A stretch of DNA of 22,809 bases from Collodictyon triciliatum (taxonomy: Eukaryota > CRuMs). The stretch lies in the NCBI GenBank assembly GCA_043381765.1, contig JBHJMP010000178.1, positions 1-22,809 of the forward strand, written 5' to 3'. The notes beneath the pieces were generated by a model that saw only the letters and a program-made list of their open reading frames with translations, did not search any database and was not told the origin of the DNA. The position numbers and the translations under genes are program-made. This document shows positions 10,858 to 22,809 of this stretch, one piece after another; position 1 is the stretch's first letter, and every line of letters starts with the position of its first letter.

Positions 10858-10950
10858 GCAAGAGTACCCGTGCTTCGCAGCGGGAATGGGAAAAGAAAAG
10901 AAAAGAAAAAAAGAAAAGAAAAAAAGAAAAGAAAAAAAAAGAAAAGAAAT
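10858..10950 (+). repeat. GC hairpin followed by (GAAAA)n tail
   Basis: CCCGTGC (10867-10873), loop TTC, then GCAGCGGG (10877-10884) forms a stem with one bulged G. AATGGG and an A-rich GAAAA repeat run follow to about 10948. A compact stem directly before a simple-repeat tail resembles the 3' end of many non-LTR retrotransposons and SINEs. No target-site duplication was found. Confidence 0.45.
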
Positions 10951-10973
10951 CACTGAGGAATGAATCAGAGTAA

Positions 10974-11029
10974 CTAATACTCAGCACTATTTTTTTCCTT
11001 TATTCGATTCATCTAATACTGAGCACTAT
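10974..11029 (-). mobile_element. Micro-retroposon tail D with target-site duplication
   Basis: The insert 10991-11012 (22 nt) reads TGAATCGAATAAAGGAAAAA on the minus strand. The flanks CTAATACTCAGCACTAT (10974-10990) and CTAATACTGAGCACTAT (11013-11029) match at 16 of 17 positions. The insert core TTTTTTCCTTTATTCG is identical to that of copy A. Confidence 0.8.
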
Positions 11030-11067
11030 ATTCGTACTTATCTTGCTGCCCGTGGGTCGATGGCTAG

Positions 11068-11129
11068 AGCTCGCTCCGTCTTTTTTTTCTTTCCCTTTAT
11101 TATTCGTTTCAAATAGCTTGCTCCGTCTT
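11068..11129 (-). mobile_element. Micro-retroposon tail E with target-site duplication
   Basis: The insert 11083-11114 (32 nt) reads TTTGAAACGAATAATAAAGG followed by G/A-rich tail on the minus strand. The flanks AGCTCGCTCCGTCTT (11068-11082) and AGCTTGCTCCGTCTT (11115-11129) match at 14 of 15 positions. It lies only 38 bp from copy D. Confidence 0.72.
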
Positions 11130-12035
11130 ATTCATAGGTTGTTATACTCACGGGTTGGTGTAGCCGGTGTCTTGATCGTCGGTGTGTTTCGGTGCATAAC
11201 ATGTGTTGTAAAGGATGTGGTAAAGAGACCTTTTCGCTCTCTGAGTCGGCTGTGTCGGCCTTTTCAGTTTGCGTTCGGTTGGTAGGCATTCCATGGGGCG
11301 GGGCTGTGGCGCCGGTCTCCTGGTAGGCGGTCTCGTCCTTCTGGGATCGCTCTTTCCGAGACCTTGCTTGCTTTTTGTTTTTGTTTTTTTTCGGCTTCAG
11401 AATGAGGCAGCTGGAGAGAAGAAGGAAAGAACCCCAGTGTAATAATATTATTTTCTGGGGAATGTGTCTTTTGTCTCTCCCAGTGAGATCGTTTCTCTGC
11501 AAAAGGCTTTTTCTTATCCATTTTGTTTTTTTATTTTTCCTCTCGACTCTGTCTGTTAGTTTGGTCACTACACTTATTCACATTTTGTGGTGTAGAATAT
11601 ATCGATCTTTGGGACTTTGTCTCACGAAAACAAAGCAAACAAACGAACTTGGCCTGCAAGTTTATTTTTTCCATTGGTATTTGACATTAATATCAATCAT
11701 GGCTATTGATATCAGCTATAATTAAAACAATCAAAATTGAAAATCGTGCATGTTAGATAGATGAAAAGATTCGACAGAGTCAGACATTACACATGCAATC
11801 CCAACGATTAGATGCGATTGGCCAAAGTTTTTTTTTTTTTTTTGTATTTTGTTTATGTCCATCGTTGTTGTTCTTATTTTTCTCTGTGCCTCCTCCTTCA
11901 ATCCTCCTCAAGCGCCATCTAGTCACCATTCTGTGATTTCCAATCATCAGCTGTTTTGTCTTTTCATCCATTCATCCAATCATTCTTTTCCTTCTTTTTT
12001 TTTCTCACGACTTCAAAAACCCATCGCCCCAAGTT

Positions 12036-12422
12036 CTATTCACTGGCACCATCAGTAGCCATTTCTTCCTCATGCTGCAAAGCCGCCAACTGCGCTTGCC
12101 GGGCCTGCTGCAGCTGAATCTTCTCCAGCGTGGGCCAGCCTTCCACAAGGGCATTTGTGCGCAGCTCGTCGAGAACTGTCTGCTTCCTAACCTGCAGCTT
12201 GGCCTTCAGCGGGGCAGCCAGAGAAGGATCGATGACAGACCGCAGCAAAGAAAGTCGCAGAGCCTGCGGCGTGACTTGGGAAGCCACGCACATAAGCGCA
12301 AACTCTTCGCTGCGATGCAGCGCCGTTACTCCTTGCTGGACTAGCTGTCGATGTTGCGGTCGTGCTTTGTACTCAGGCATTCCAGATCTTGAGCAGTCCT
12401 GCCCCGCTGCTCCTTGGCTCAT
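12036..12422 (-). CDS. Orphan 128-residue helical protein
   Basis: A single-exon frame starts at MSQGAAGQDC (A at -3) and ends EEEMATDGASE. The frame is markedly more GC-rich than its surroundings, which favours coding. Beyond an N-terminal polar stretch, residues about 30-75 look helical (LHRSEEFALMCVASQ, then LRLSLLRSVIDPSLAAPL). A Gln/Ala-rich segment (IQLQQARQAQLAALQHEEE) has coiled-coil character. There is no signal peptide or membrane span. I do not recognise a family. Overlapping plus-strand frames look like shadows. Confidence 0.45.
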   Translation of the reverse strand: MSQGAAGQDCSRSGMPEYKARPQHRQLVQQGVTALHRSEEFALMCVASQVTPQALRLSLLRSVIDPSLAAPLKAKLQVRKQTVLDELRTNALVEGWPTLEKIQLQQARQAQLAALQHEEEMATDGASE

Positions 12423-13092
12423 TCTGCCTCCTTTCTAGGGTTGCAATGAGGGTCGGTCGGTCAGTCGCGGCCTTTGTCTCAGATCCAGACATCTTTCGCT
12501 GTCAATGATTCACTCAATCTTCGCGCTATGCGCCTGCTGCTGGAACCAGATCAAAAGAGAGGGCAATCCACTGAGAGTATTCATACCAAAAATGAAAATT
12601 CTATTGTGGAAGTTATACTATCCCTCACCACGCCATCATGTCTGGCCACCTTACAAGGGACTGCAGAAAGGCAGACAAGCACAGCACAAGGCACGGTTGC
12701 AATGGGCCGGAAAACAACCCTAACTCTCCCATAAAGGCTTTTGACGTGCTCTTTTAAAAGATACAGATGGAGGAAACAGAAGGGAAAGGAGTGGCAGAAG
12801 TTTGCAATGGAGTTTTTTTTTCGGCATTGTTTGCAAAACATGGGAGAAAAGAAAGGGAAAAAGGGAAGAGGGGAAAAAGGTATGTGCTCATTATGGATGA
12901 TGCTTGGCTTGTTTTGGGACTCGACTCGGGAATGCATCCAGGCAATAGAACGAAATCGGGACATGTCTTGCTGGATACCAGAAACGCCAAGATTTTTGAT
13001 AACTCTCCTACAGATGATATTGGTTTGGCCATAAGATACCTTGCAATGTGTATATGTAAGTTATTTTCCCATTTACAGTACTTGGGCGGTTG
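12423..13092. other. Interval with ambiguous open frames, mostly untranslated
   Basis: This lies between the orphan ORF and the 3' end of the PP2A-B56 gene and probably includes the latter's 3' UTR. A plus-strand frame at 12767-13117 contains a protein-like stretch (MDDAWLVLGLDSGMHPGN, 12894 onward), and the opposite strand is open over the same bases. I could not attach splice sites or a family to either, so neither is called as a gene. Confidence 0.4.
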
Positions 13093-16981
<3,889 letters not shown>

Positions 16982-17055
16982 CTATGAGTTTGGTCTCAAG
17001 TTGTCAACTATACTTTTGTATAAATAAACATAAAGATTACTCCATCTCGACACAT

Positions 17056-17899
17056 ATTGACTATAAAGTGTGATTCAAGGTATAGTCATTGCTGCATTTT
17101 AGTTCTGTTGTTGTGGTACAAGAAAAGGAGATGAGGGGTAAGGCTTAGTCAGATCCATAGAAAAAATACCATATAGACTTGGAAATATGGGTGTTTTCTA
17201 GGAAGAAAAATAGAATAAACTTGTAGCAAGGATGGAGGCAGAGAGAAAAAAGAAAAGAAAAGAGAAAGAGAAAGAGAAAGAGAAAAAAGAAAAGAAAAGA
17301 AAAGAAAAGAGAAAGAGAAAGAGAAAGAGAAAGAGAAAAAAGAAAAGAAAAGAGAAAGAGAAAGAGAAAGAGAAAGAGAAAGAGAAAGAGAAAGAGAAAG
17401 AGAAAGAGAAAGAGAAAGAGAAAGAGGAGAGAAAGAGAAGGAGGAAAGAAGAAGAAAGTTGGCCACTGCTCTGCTTTCATCGCTTGGTTGTTCTCTTATG
17501 CTTGGAAATCCTTTGATTGCCCAACATCCGACTACGTTACACTTTCGTTTTGTTGTCCGCCAAAGTTGTTTTTGCGGTTTTTCGTTGATCGAGGTGTTTA
17601 GTAAAATATTTCAATGAATACTAGTTTATGCGGAAAAAACAATTTTGTAACGTCCTCCAGTTTGAGAAAATTATTCCACTGTCATTAAAGTACGGTATAA
17701 CTAGACTTTCAAAAGATTTATGGCTCCCCAAAACCCACCTAAGAACGAAATGATTGATGGATTTATATCTAGACCCGACCCACCTCGACTGAAGGTATCC
17801 ATATGTCCTATATTCAATTCAAAAAGAAACTGGGATTTTTCATACAAAGTGGCGAGATAGCTGCGCATGGGAGAGAGCAAACGAGAGTAACAGAAGATG
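17056..17899. other. Upstream region of the B56 gene with purine microsatellite and a candidate short exon
   Basis: A (GAAAGA)n/(GAAAA)n purine tract occupies about 17236-17455. Further on, the plus strand has an ATG at 17720 followed by 25 codons (MAPQNPPKNEMIDGF and on, ending RLK) and a donor-like AAG|GTATCC at 17794. No downstream exon could be joined, so it is not called as a gene. A sequence like micro-retroposon B occurs at 17806-17826 without a visible target duplication. Confidence 0.4.
17236..17455. repeat. (GAAAGA)n / (GAAAA)n purine microsatellite
   Basis: About 220 bp of near-pure purine sequence on the plus strand, mostly GAAAGA units interspersed with AAAAG units, upstream of the visible start of the B56 gene. 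Long frames on both strands here are simple-repeat artefacts. Confidence 0.95.
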
Positions 17900-18319
17900 C
17901 TACCGTGGAGAGACTAGCACTGGAAAGAAATCAGTGATAGCGAGCTGGTCAGACGGGCGTCCCAACTGGTTGATTGGTTGTGTGGGTAGCAGTGGTTGGA
18001 TATGCTGTGGGAGATAACGCACGACACATTCCCACATCCCTCTTCGCTTGCGGTCAGAGTAGCGAAGAATGCGAGCGTGTTTCAGCAGGCTGTTCAGGAA
18101 GCTGTATTGCACGAGGCTCTCGAGCCTGGATACATTGATTTCTCGTTCGAGTGAATCATTGGAGCGAGAGAATGCACACACATTCCATAAGGCCCACAGC
18201 ATATGTCCCCTTGTGACTGTCCAGAGTATTCTAGAGTCGTGGGTCATTTGGTATTGTGGGCCAAGCAGGATGTCAGACGCGCTGAGTCGGTTGGGGACAT
18301 AATCAAGCTCAGGGAGCAT
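17900..18319 (-). pseudogene. ORF resembling the C-terminal end of a non-LTR retrotransposon polyprotein
   Basis: An uninterrupted 139-residue frame. The segment RILWTVTRGHMLWALWN resembles the zinc-binding/linker region after the reverse transcriptase in LINE polyproteins, where a short hydrophobic helix ends with LWxxW before a basic stretch. The following LVQYSFLNSLLKHARILRYS and a Cys/Trp-containing segment suit the same end. No reverse transcriptase core is present, so this would be a 5'-truncated remnant or a captured fragment. It could instead be an unrelated host ORF. The likeness is from memory of the family and unverified. Confidence 0.35.
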
Positions 18320-18656
18320 CTTGTGGGTTAGATTCTGTCACTTTTTGAGCACGTGGGCAGTTAACGAATGTCATCACCCTCTTGATTCCAATTTCGCTTT
18401 TGGCATGATGATGAACTATACGAAAATCGATTCTGGAATTTATACATATAAATAATTTATAAGTGAATTGAAGTTTCTTTATCACTTGTATAACTATATT
18501 ATATGTACAGTATGATATTTTAATATATTTATTCTTGGTAAGTAACCACCTCCGACCCCATTCACGGATTCCGTGCAGACCAGTAGCGCAGACCGACACA
18601 TATATATGTTGAATCCCTCCATAGTCTTCCTCGCCCATTCATTTTTTCTTTGACAG
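18320..18656. other. AT-rich interval upstream of the first visible GATA-protein exon
   Basis: The first exon and start codon of the GATA-type gene should lie at or before this stretch, because the exon at 18657 begins after an in-frame TGA at an acceptor-like TTTGACAG. A strong donor-like G|GTAAGT occurs at 18535-18541, but I found no ATG-led frame that joins it in phase. Confidence 0.4.
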
Positions 18657-21289
18657 AATTCTCCCTCGCACAAGACACGCCAACGCCACAACCCACAACA
18701 GCCAGACGAAAGTCAATTGCCAAACACAAAAACGAAGACTTTCTGGAAAGGCGAATGTCATTCCATTCCTCACATCCCCTACAATTCCCAAGCCTCTATT
18801 CACTTAACGCAATCGTTATTGGTCGATTACGAGAATGGCTTAGGAACCAAAACTGTCCTCGAGCATATATATACAGACACACCCACCACCCACACTCGGA
18901 TCACTCCAATACTCACAACCAACTCCAACCCCCAACCGAGCAGCAGCCTGCTTGAAACAACCTCACTCATCACACCAACGCAGATAACGCCACGCCTCCC
19001 GATGAACCAGCACGGACACCTTTGTGGACTCCCGAACGAAGAGTATGGATGCACATGTATGATCTTCCCGCAGGATATGGGATTGTGCCCCGTGCACTTC
19101 TCCGCCTTGCAGTCGCCCTTCCAATCCCCGTTCAGCCTCCCCTCGACGCTGCTTGGCCACTCCAGTCTCCCAGGTGTGTTTCTCTTTCTCTTTCTCTTTC
19201 TCTTTCTCTTTCTCTTTCTCTTTCTCTTTCTCTTTCTCTTTCTCTTTCTCTTTCCCTTTCCCTTTCCCTTTCTCTTTCTCTTTCTCTTTCTCTTTCTCTT
19301 TCTCTTTCTCTTTCTCTTTCTCTTTCCCTTTCTCTTTCTCTTTCTCTTTCTCTTTNNNNNNNNNNCACTCACTCACTCACTCACTCACTCACTCACTCAC
19401 TCACTCACTCACTCACTCACTCACTCACTCACTCACTCACTCACTCACTCACTCACTCACTCCTCGCCTCACCATGCTGCATCTGTCATGGCTACACGTT
19501 ACTCCTTTGTATGCCTCCTTGGTCGATCTTTTCCGCCTACTCCACTTCTCATAGCGCCTTTCTCTTGCATAACTTCTTTTCTTTCTTTTTACAGAGCCGC
19601 GATATGCGCGCACCATGAGAGTCCTACCGGACGAGCCTGCTTACATAGCGAAACAGGAAATCCCTGCGAGTTCACCCGAGGTAAGAAGCGCGGTTTCCTT
19701 GCAAACCTCTTGTGTTAGTTTTTCTTCCTTTATTGGTCTGCAATATACTTATAGTTGGTTTGCTTGTGTTCTCTAAATTATATTCTGCATATTGACAGTA
19801 CGCTTTGCCTGATGGAGCCGATATGGTGTTTTCTGGGTAGAAATCTTATCTTCTTTTCTTTTTCTATGCTTTGAACAATCCCGATCGACTATATCCTACT
19901 TTTTTTCCTCGTGAAGGCTAATGTATGCTTTCCATTATGTTGATAAGTTGGCTAACAGCAGCCTTACCTAACAGGGGCGATTTCGGGTTTAACTCACCGG
20001 GTGTTGATATCTTTGGTCTTGATGGGAACCTCCTCAGTTTCCCTGAGCAGTATTCTGACGCTGAGCAGGTACCTATCTATATCCCTTAAGCATTCTTTAA
20101 CCATAGTCAACCCCTTCCGTCTTTCCGATAATTTTGTCCAGCTTCCACCCTGACACAATATTCTGATACCATAGAGACCAAGAATCAAACAAGATAAGGA
20201 GCTGCACTCTGAGTAAGCTTGTCTTTTCATTCTCTTATATCCCTGTATTTTACTCTGCCACGTGAGCGGGAGCGAACAACATGTTAACGCCCTTTTCATA
20301 TTCTATAGCCTCGTACCCTCCCTCACGGTGACCCCGAATGAGCAGGTGCGAGAGCAGGTGTGTAGTATAGTTGACACCTTCTTGCCCACAGTCTCTTGAT
20401 TATTGTCCTTCGTAGATTCCACTAGATTCTATACATGGTCCAGAGCTAAACTCTGTTTATGTTCGTCTCTCGTTTCACAGATTCATCCCCTGATGGTTCC
20501 TGAGGAGCAAAAGTGGCACCCGATAGAGCCCGCCTCTCTCGGTGGTCCTATTCTCCATCTGGAGCCTTTTATGATGTCGAAGGCTGCGGCCGGTCCAGTG
20601 TGTTACACTGAGGACCATTCCGACGCCCAGACCACTACCTACTCTGAAGCGTAAGCCACATTGCCTCTCATTCCTTCTTTCCTTCTTTCCTTCCCCTGGT
20701 GCATTTTTCTTGCTATCCATGTCTATTGTGAGCACAATATGCATGTCCTCCGCCAAGTCTTTTTTTTTTTGTCCACGCATATGCCCAGTACCTGGACACA
20801 TGCAAACACGTCTTCGTTGTCCAATTGACTCACATATCCCATGCATTTTAGAGCACCCCACTGCGATACGCAATCTGTTGCTTCGGAGACCAATACACAA
20901 TTCGGCCGCCGCATCGGCAAGAAGCGAGTAAGCATTTCTTTCTAACGCACCCTTTGGACTCTCCACACACCGCTCACATAACGATGATGATATCTCTTCG
21001 CAGCACCTCATCTCCTCTCTTCAAACCACTAGGGCCCCTACCGAAAGAAGGAGCGCCGCCCTTGCGAGAGTTGTGGCACTACAAAGTCCCCCCAGTGGCG
21101 CGGTGCCAAATTCAACCGGCAGTAAGTCGCACATCCCATCCCATCCCATCCCATCCCATCCCATCCCATCCCATCCCATCCCATCCCATCCCATCCCATC
21201 CCATCCCTCGCACAGGACTAACCCGCTCTCCACCCCTGCGTAGCCTGTGCAACGCCTGCGGCCAGAAGTTACTGAAGACGCAGGAATAA
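18657..21289 (+). CDS. GATA-type zinc-finger protein, probable transcription factor (first exon missing)
   Basis: GATA-type fingers bind (A/T)GATA(A/G) sites in the nucleus. Exons: 18657-19173, 19595-19680, 19799-19836, 19975-20068, 20175-20212, 20309-20357, 20481-20650, 20852-20927, 21033-21121, 21244-21289. All phases close, giving 400 residues without the first exon. The finger is at the extreme C-terminus: CESCGTTKSPQWRG (C367, C370) and LCNACGQKLLKTQE (C388, C391). This is C-x2-C-x17-C-x2-C with only nine residues after the last Cys, so the usual basic tail is absent, while KKERR precedes the finger. The finger is split between two exons. The first visible exon encodes a second Cys-rich motif (residues 123-147: C-x8-C-x-C-x9-C-x2-H) of unknown type after a Thr/Ser/Asn-rich segment. 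The middle is acidic and may activate transcription. The exon 21033 acceptor (CACTAG) was chosen over CGCAG at 21003 because only it keeps the finger frame. If the upstream exon is not real, translation could start at ATG 19002. Confidence 0.85.
19175..19465. repeat. (CTTTCT)n and (CACT)n microsatellites around a 10-N gap
   Basis: A pyrimidine (CTTTCT)n array (about 19180-19355), ten N (19356-19365) and a (CACT)n array (19366-19462) fill most of the first visible intron of the GATA-protein gene (19174-19594). Long frames reading through it encode simple repeats and are not genes. Confidence 0.95.
21130..21208. repeat. (CATCC)n pentanucleotide microsatellite in the intron that splits the GATA finger
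   Basis: About 15 units of CATCC lie in the intron 21122-21243, which separates the first and second cysteine pairs of the zinc finger. The array runs almost from the donor (GTAAGTCGCACATCC) to about 35 nt before the acceptor. Confidence 0.95.
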
Positions 21290-22042
21290 CGCCGATCCAA
21301 CCGGATCCCTGTCGTGCCCCTAGGAACACGGCAGAAGGGCCCGGCAGCCAAAGAGCGGGCTCCCTCCCCTCCCTGCCGGGCCAGCCCAGCCAGCCCTCTC
21401 TCCCTCTCCTCTTCCCGCCTCCTCTCTGCATCTCCTCCCCTTCATCCAAAAAACTAACACATAGCCTCGTGACAACGTCCCGCCATAACCCCGGCGTGAC
21501 TATCTCCTCCCAGCTGCCTCCCCGGCCACGCAGTCTGCCCGTCTCTTGCCCGCCTCGCTCCCCCACCAAAGCGCACAATGCAGAGACGGCGACTGTGGCT
21601 CTCCCGATGCCCCGCCCTCCTCAGTCTCTCTCTCTCTCCCTGTACCCATCCGGCCTCTATCGCCCCCTTTGATTATCGTTCTGGACCATCCTCCGCGGAG
21701 GGCGATACGCGAATAAAACACATATCACTCACCCCTCTCCTGAGAACGACGCGAACCAGTGCGAGTTGGGCAGAGGTCATCTCATCCTGGCCAACCGCCC
21801 CTCTGGGAACCCCGCAAGAGCAAAAGGAAGATACAGAAGGTCCGAGGAGCAGGGGAGACGGATGCAAGCTCCTCCCTTTCTCTTTCCTTTTTTTTTTTGT
21901 ATTTTTTCACTTCCAGAAGCGGATAGTATGCTGAAAGGGTGCGCCGTTGGTTCCGCTGTTTTCTTTGTGCTCGCGGTTTGGGGCTCTTCCGTTTGATAAT
22001 TGACAAGTTTGAAGCCAATTTTTGTTTTGTTTGGTATAGTAC

Positions 22043-22080
22043 TGTTTTGTTTTGTTTTGTTTTGTTTTGTTTTGTTTTGT
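22043..22080. repeat. (TTTTG)n microsatellite
   Basis: Seven to eight units of TTTTG, preceded by an imperfect unit run from about 22022. Confidence 0.95.
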
Positions 22081-22355
22081 GAGCTGGCAATTGTGTGTGC
22101 GTGTATTCAATGAAGAGAAGTCTACAAAACCTCAACAAGTACAATGATGGCGGCAGCAAATCCGTTCACGTGTTTCTTTTCTTTGTGTCTCACTTTCTTT
22201 TGGGGTCCTGCGTACAAAAGCAGCGTGCGCGTTGATGAACTGTCTCCTCCCGTGCTCTTTTTTTTTTTTTTAGTTCGTTTTTTTCTTCTTTCTTTCGATC
22301 TTGTCGCTTCAGCGATGCTTCAGAGACTGAATGTTGCAAGAAGTTGCACACCTGC

Positions 22356-22412
22356 TCATGACCAAAATAACAAACTTGCACAAATCGAAAGGAATAATTA
22401 TAATAAGAATAC
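22356..22412 (+). mobile_element. Tail-family-2 repeat copy 3
   Basis: CTTGCACAAATCGAAAGGAA (22375-22394) followed by TAATTATAATAAG matches copies 1 and 2. Similarity to copy 1 extends upstream through ATGACCAAAATAACA. No clear target-site duplication is visible. Confidence 0.55.
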
Positions 22413-22452
22413 ACCGCATTTACATTCAAGAAAGCCATGGCCATCCCATGAC

Positions 22453-22695
22453 TCATAACTCAACTATGCGCATTTCTCTTTCCTTTCTATACATTCGATT
22501 CAAGGCCTCACTGTCCGCAGTTGATAGTTGAATAGGATGGACAGCATATCGAGCAGTTGGTCGGTTGGCGGCCTCCTGTTTTCGTGTGACTTTGAGTGCG
22601 GAAATCTTGGGAAAGTGACCACGTGTGATAACAGTCGAACATTTTGTTTGTGGATTCGTTCTGATAACGCGGGTATGATATACTTCGTAAAGCAT
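22453..22695 (-). CDS. Small hypothetical protein (weak)
   Basis: A frame of 80 residues from an ATG at 22695 (MLYEVYHTRVIRTNPQ) to a stop at 22453, ending NRMYRKEREMRIVEL. It is free of low-complexity sequence and mixed in composition, with a basic C-terminal helix-like stretch. An acceptor-like AACAG|GAGGCC near 22575 would instead make it the last exon of a gene entering from the right. No family is recognised, and an overlapping frame is similarly open. Confidence 0.3.
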   Translation of the reverse strand: MLYEVYHTRVIRTNPQTKCSTVITRGHFPKISALKVTRKQEAANRPTARYAVHPIQLSTADSEALNRMYRKEREMRIVEL

Positions 22696-22743
22696 GTCCA
22701 AAAACAAAACAAAACAAAAAAAAACAAAAAACAAAAAAAACAA

Positions 22744-22785
22744 TGATATCTATATATACTTAATATTAAGTATATATAGATATCA
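22744..22785. repeat. 42-bp perfect AT-rich palindrome
   Basis: The left half TGATATCTATATATACTTAA is followed by TATTAAGTATATATAGATAT and CA, so the 42 bases are their own reverse complement. On both sides lie A-rich tracts with scattered C (AAACAAAAAAC type). Confidence 0.95.
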
Positions 22786-22809
22786 AACAAAAAAAACAAA
22801 AAACAAAAA

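Larger units (their letters stand above)
9956..12035. other. Long interval without a confident gene; retroposon traces
   Basis: Contains a hairpin with a GAAAA-repeat tail (10867-10950) and micro-retroposons D and E (10974-11129). A relatively GC-rich patch lies at about 11150-11420. There the plus strand could carry a small spliced frame, with donor CTCCTG|GTAGGC at 11322 and acceptor CGGCTTCAG at 11400, but the minus strand is open over a similar length and neither product is recognisable. The remainder is AT-rich with short unconvincing frames and a T run at 11827-11842. Confidence 0.45.
21290..22452. other. GC/pyrimidine-rich 3' region of the GATA gene, then AT-rich intergenic DNA
   Basis: After the GATA stop the sequence is unusually C- and T-rich to about 21680, probably 3' UTR. 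A plus-strand frame here (21247-21672) is Pro/Ser-rich, overlaps the last exon in another frame, and is treated as a composition artefact. AATAAA at 21713-21718 is a possible polyadenylation signal. (TTTTG)n spans 22043-22080. Tail-family-2 copy 3 is at 22376-22410. No other gene is supportable. Confidence 0.45.

Noticed and set aside
17145-17516. Long frames encoding Lys/Glu or Phe/Ser/Leu repeats on both strands
   Set aside because: They are produced by the purine microsatellite and have no unique coding content.
18717-19718. A 333-residue plus-strand frame with long Leu/Phe repeats
   Set aside because: It reads through an intron made of (CTTTCT)n and (CACT)n. Only its first part is a real exon of the GATA-type gene.
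19717-19780. A possible sixth micro-retroposon (TTCCTTTATTGG) with CTTGTGTT on both sides
   Set aside because: The direct repeat is only about 8 bp, and the insert matches the consensus poorly.
21247-21672. Pro/Ser-rich 141-residue frame overlapping the last GATA exon
   Set aside because: It is out of frame with the conserved LCNACG exon, and its composition follows the C-rich 3' region.

Overview
This window is nuclear DNA from an intron-dense, AT-rich eukaryote with many simple repeats. Genes are cut by introns of roughly 50-350 nt with GT...AG ends, and several reconstruct with every splice phase closing. The gene set (CDC14 phosphatase, PHO80/PCL-like cyclin, PP2A B56 subunit, GATA-type zinc finger) suggests a fungus or fungus-like protist, perhaps an early-diverging lineage, but nothing here fixes the taxon. 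Three N gaps exist (842-1720, 13598-13697, 19356-19365), the last two in microsatellites.

Layout. 1-785: a (CCTT)n microsatellite and non-coding DNA. 786-5325 (+): CDC14-type dual-specificity phosphatase; 18 exons visible after the gap plus one partial exon before it. 6470-6895 (-): small predicted membrane or secreted protein, divergent from 7089-7790 (+), an intronless PHO80/PCL-like cyclin. 8275-9955 (-): a 281-residue, seven-exon protein of unknown function with two CxxC pairs and a lysine-rich tail. 9956-12035: largely non-coding, rich in retroposon traces. 12036-12422 (-): orphan 128-residue ORF. 13093-16981 (-; first exon possibly to 17055): PP2A regulatory subunit B56, 15 phase-consistent exons. 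17900-18319 (-): ORF resembling the end of a non-LTR retrotransposon protein. 18657-21289 (+): GATA-type zinc-finger protein, ten exons visible, first exon not found. 22453-22695 (-): weak small ORF. A 42-bp perfect palindrome lies at the right edge.

Three genes (CDC14, a cyclin, PP2A-B56) belong to the phosphatase/CDK control of the cell cycle in other eukaryotes, but they lie on different strands and nothing shows co-regulation.

The most unusual finding is a set of at least five tiny insertions (18-32 nt) sharing a consensus close to TGAATNGAATAAAGG followed by A or G. Each is flanked by a direct repeat of 13-21 bp with one mismatch, as expected of target-site duplications. They look like retroposon copies truncated almost to the tail. 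A second tail family (TGCACAAAATTGAAAGGA) occurs three times. All four intronic copies of the two families lie antisense to their host gene.
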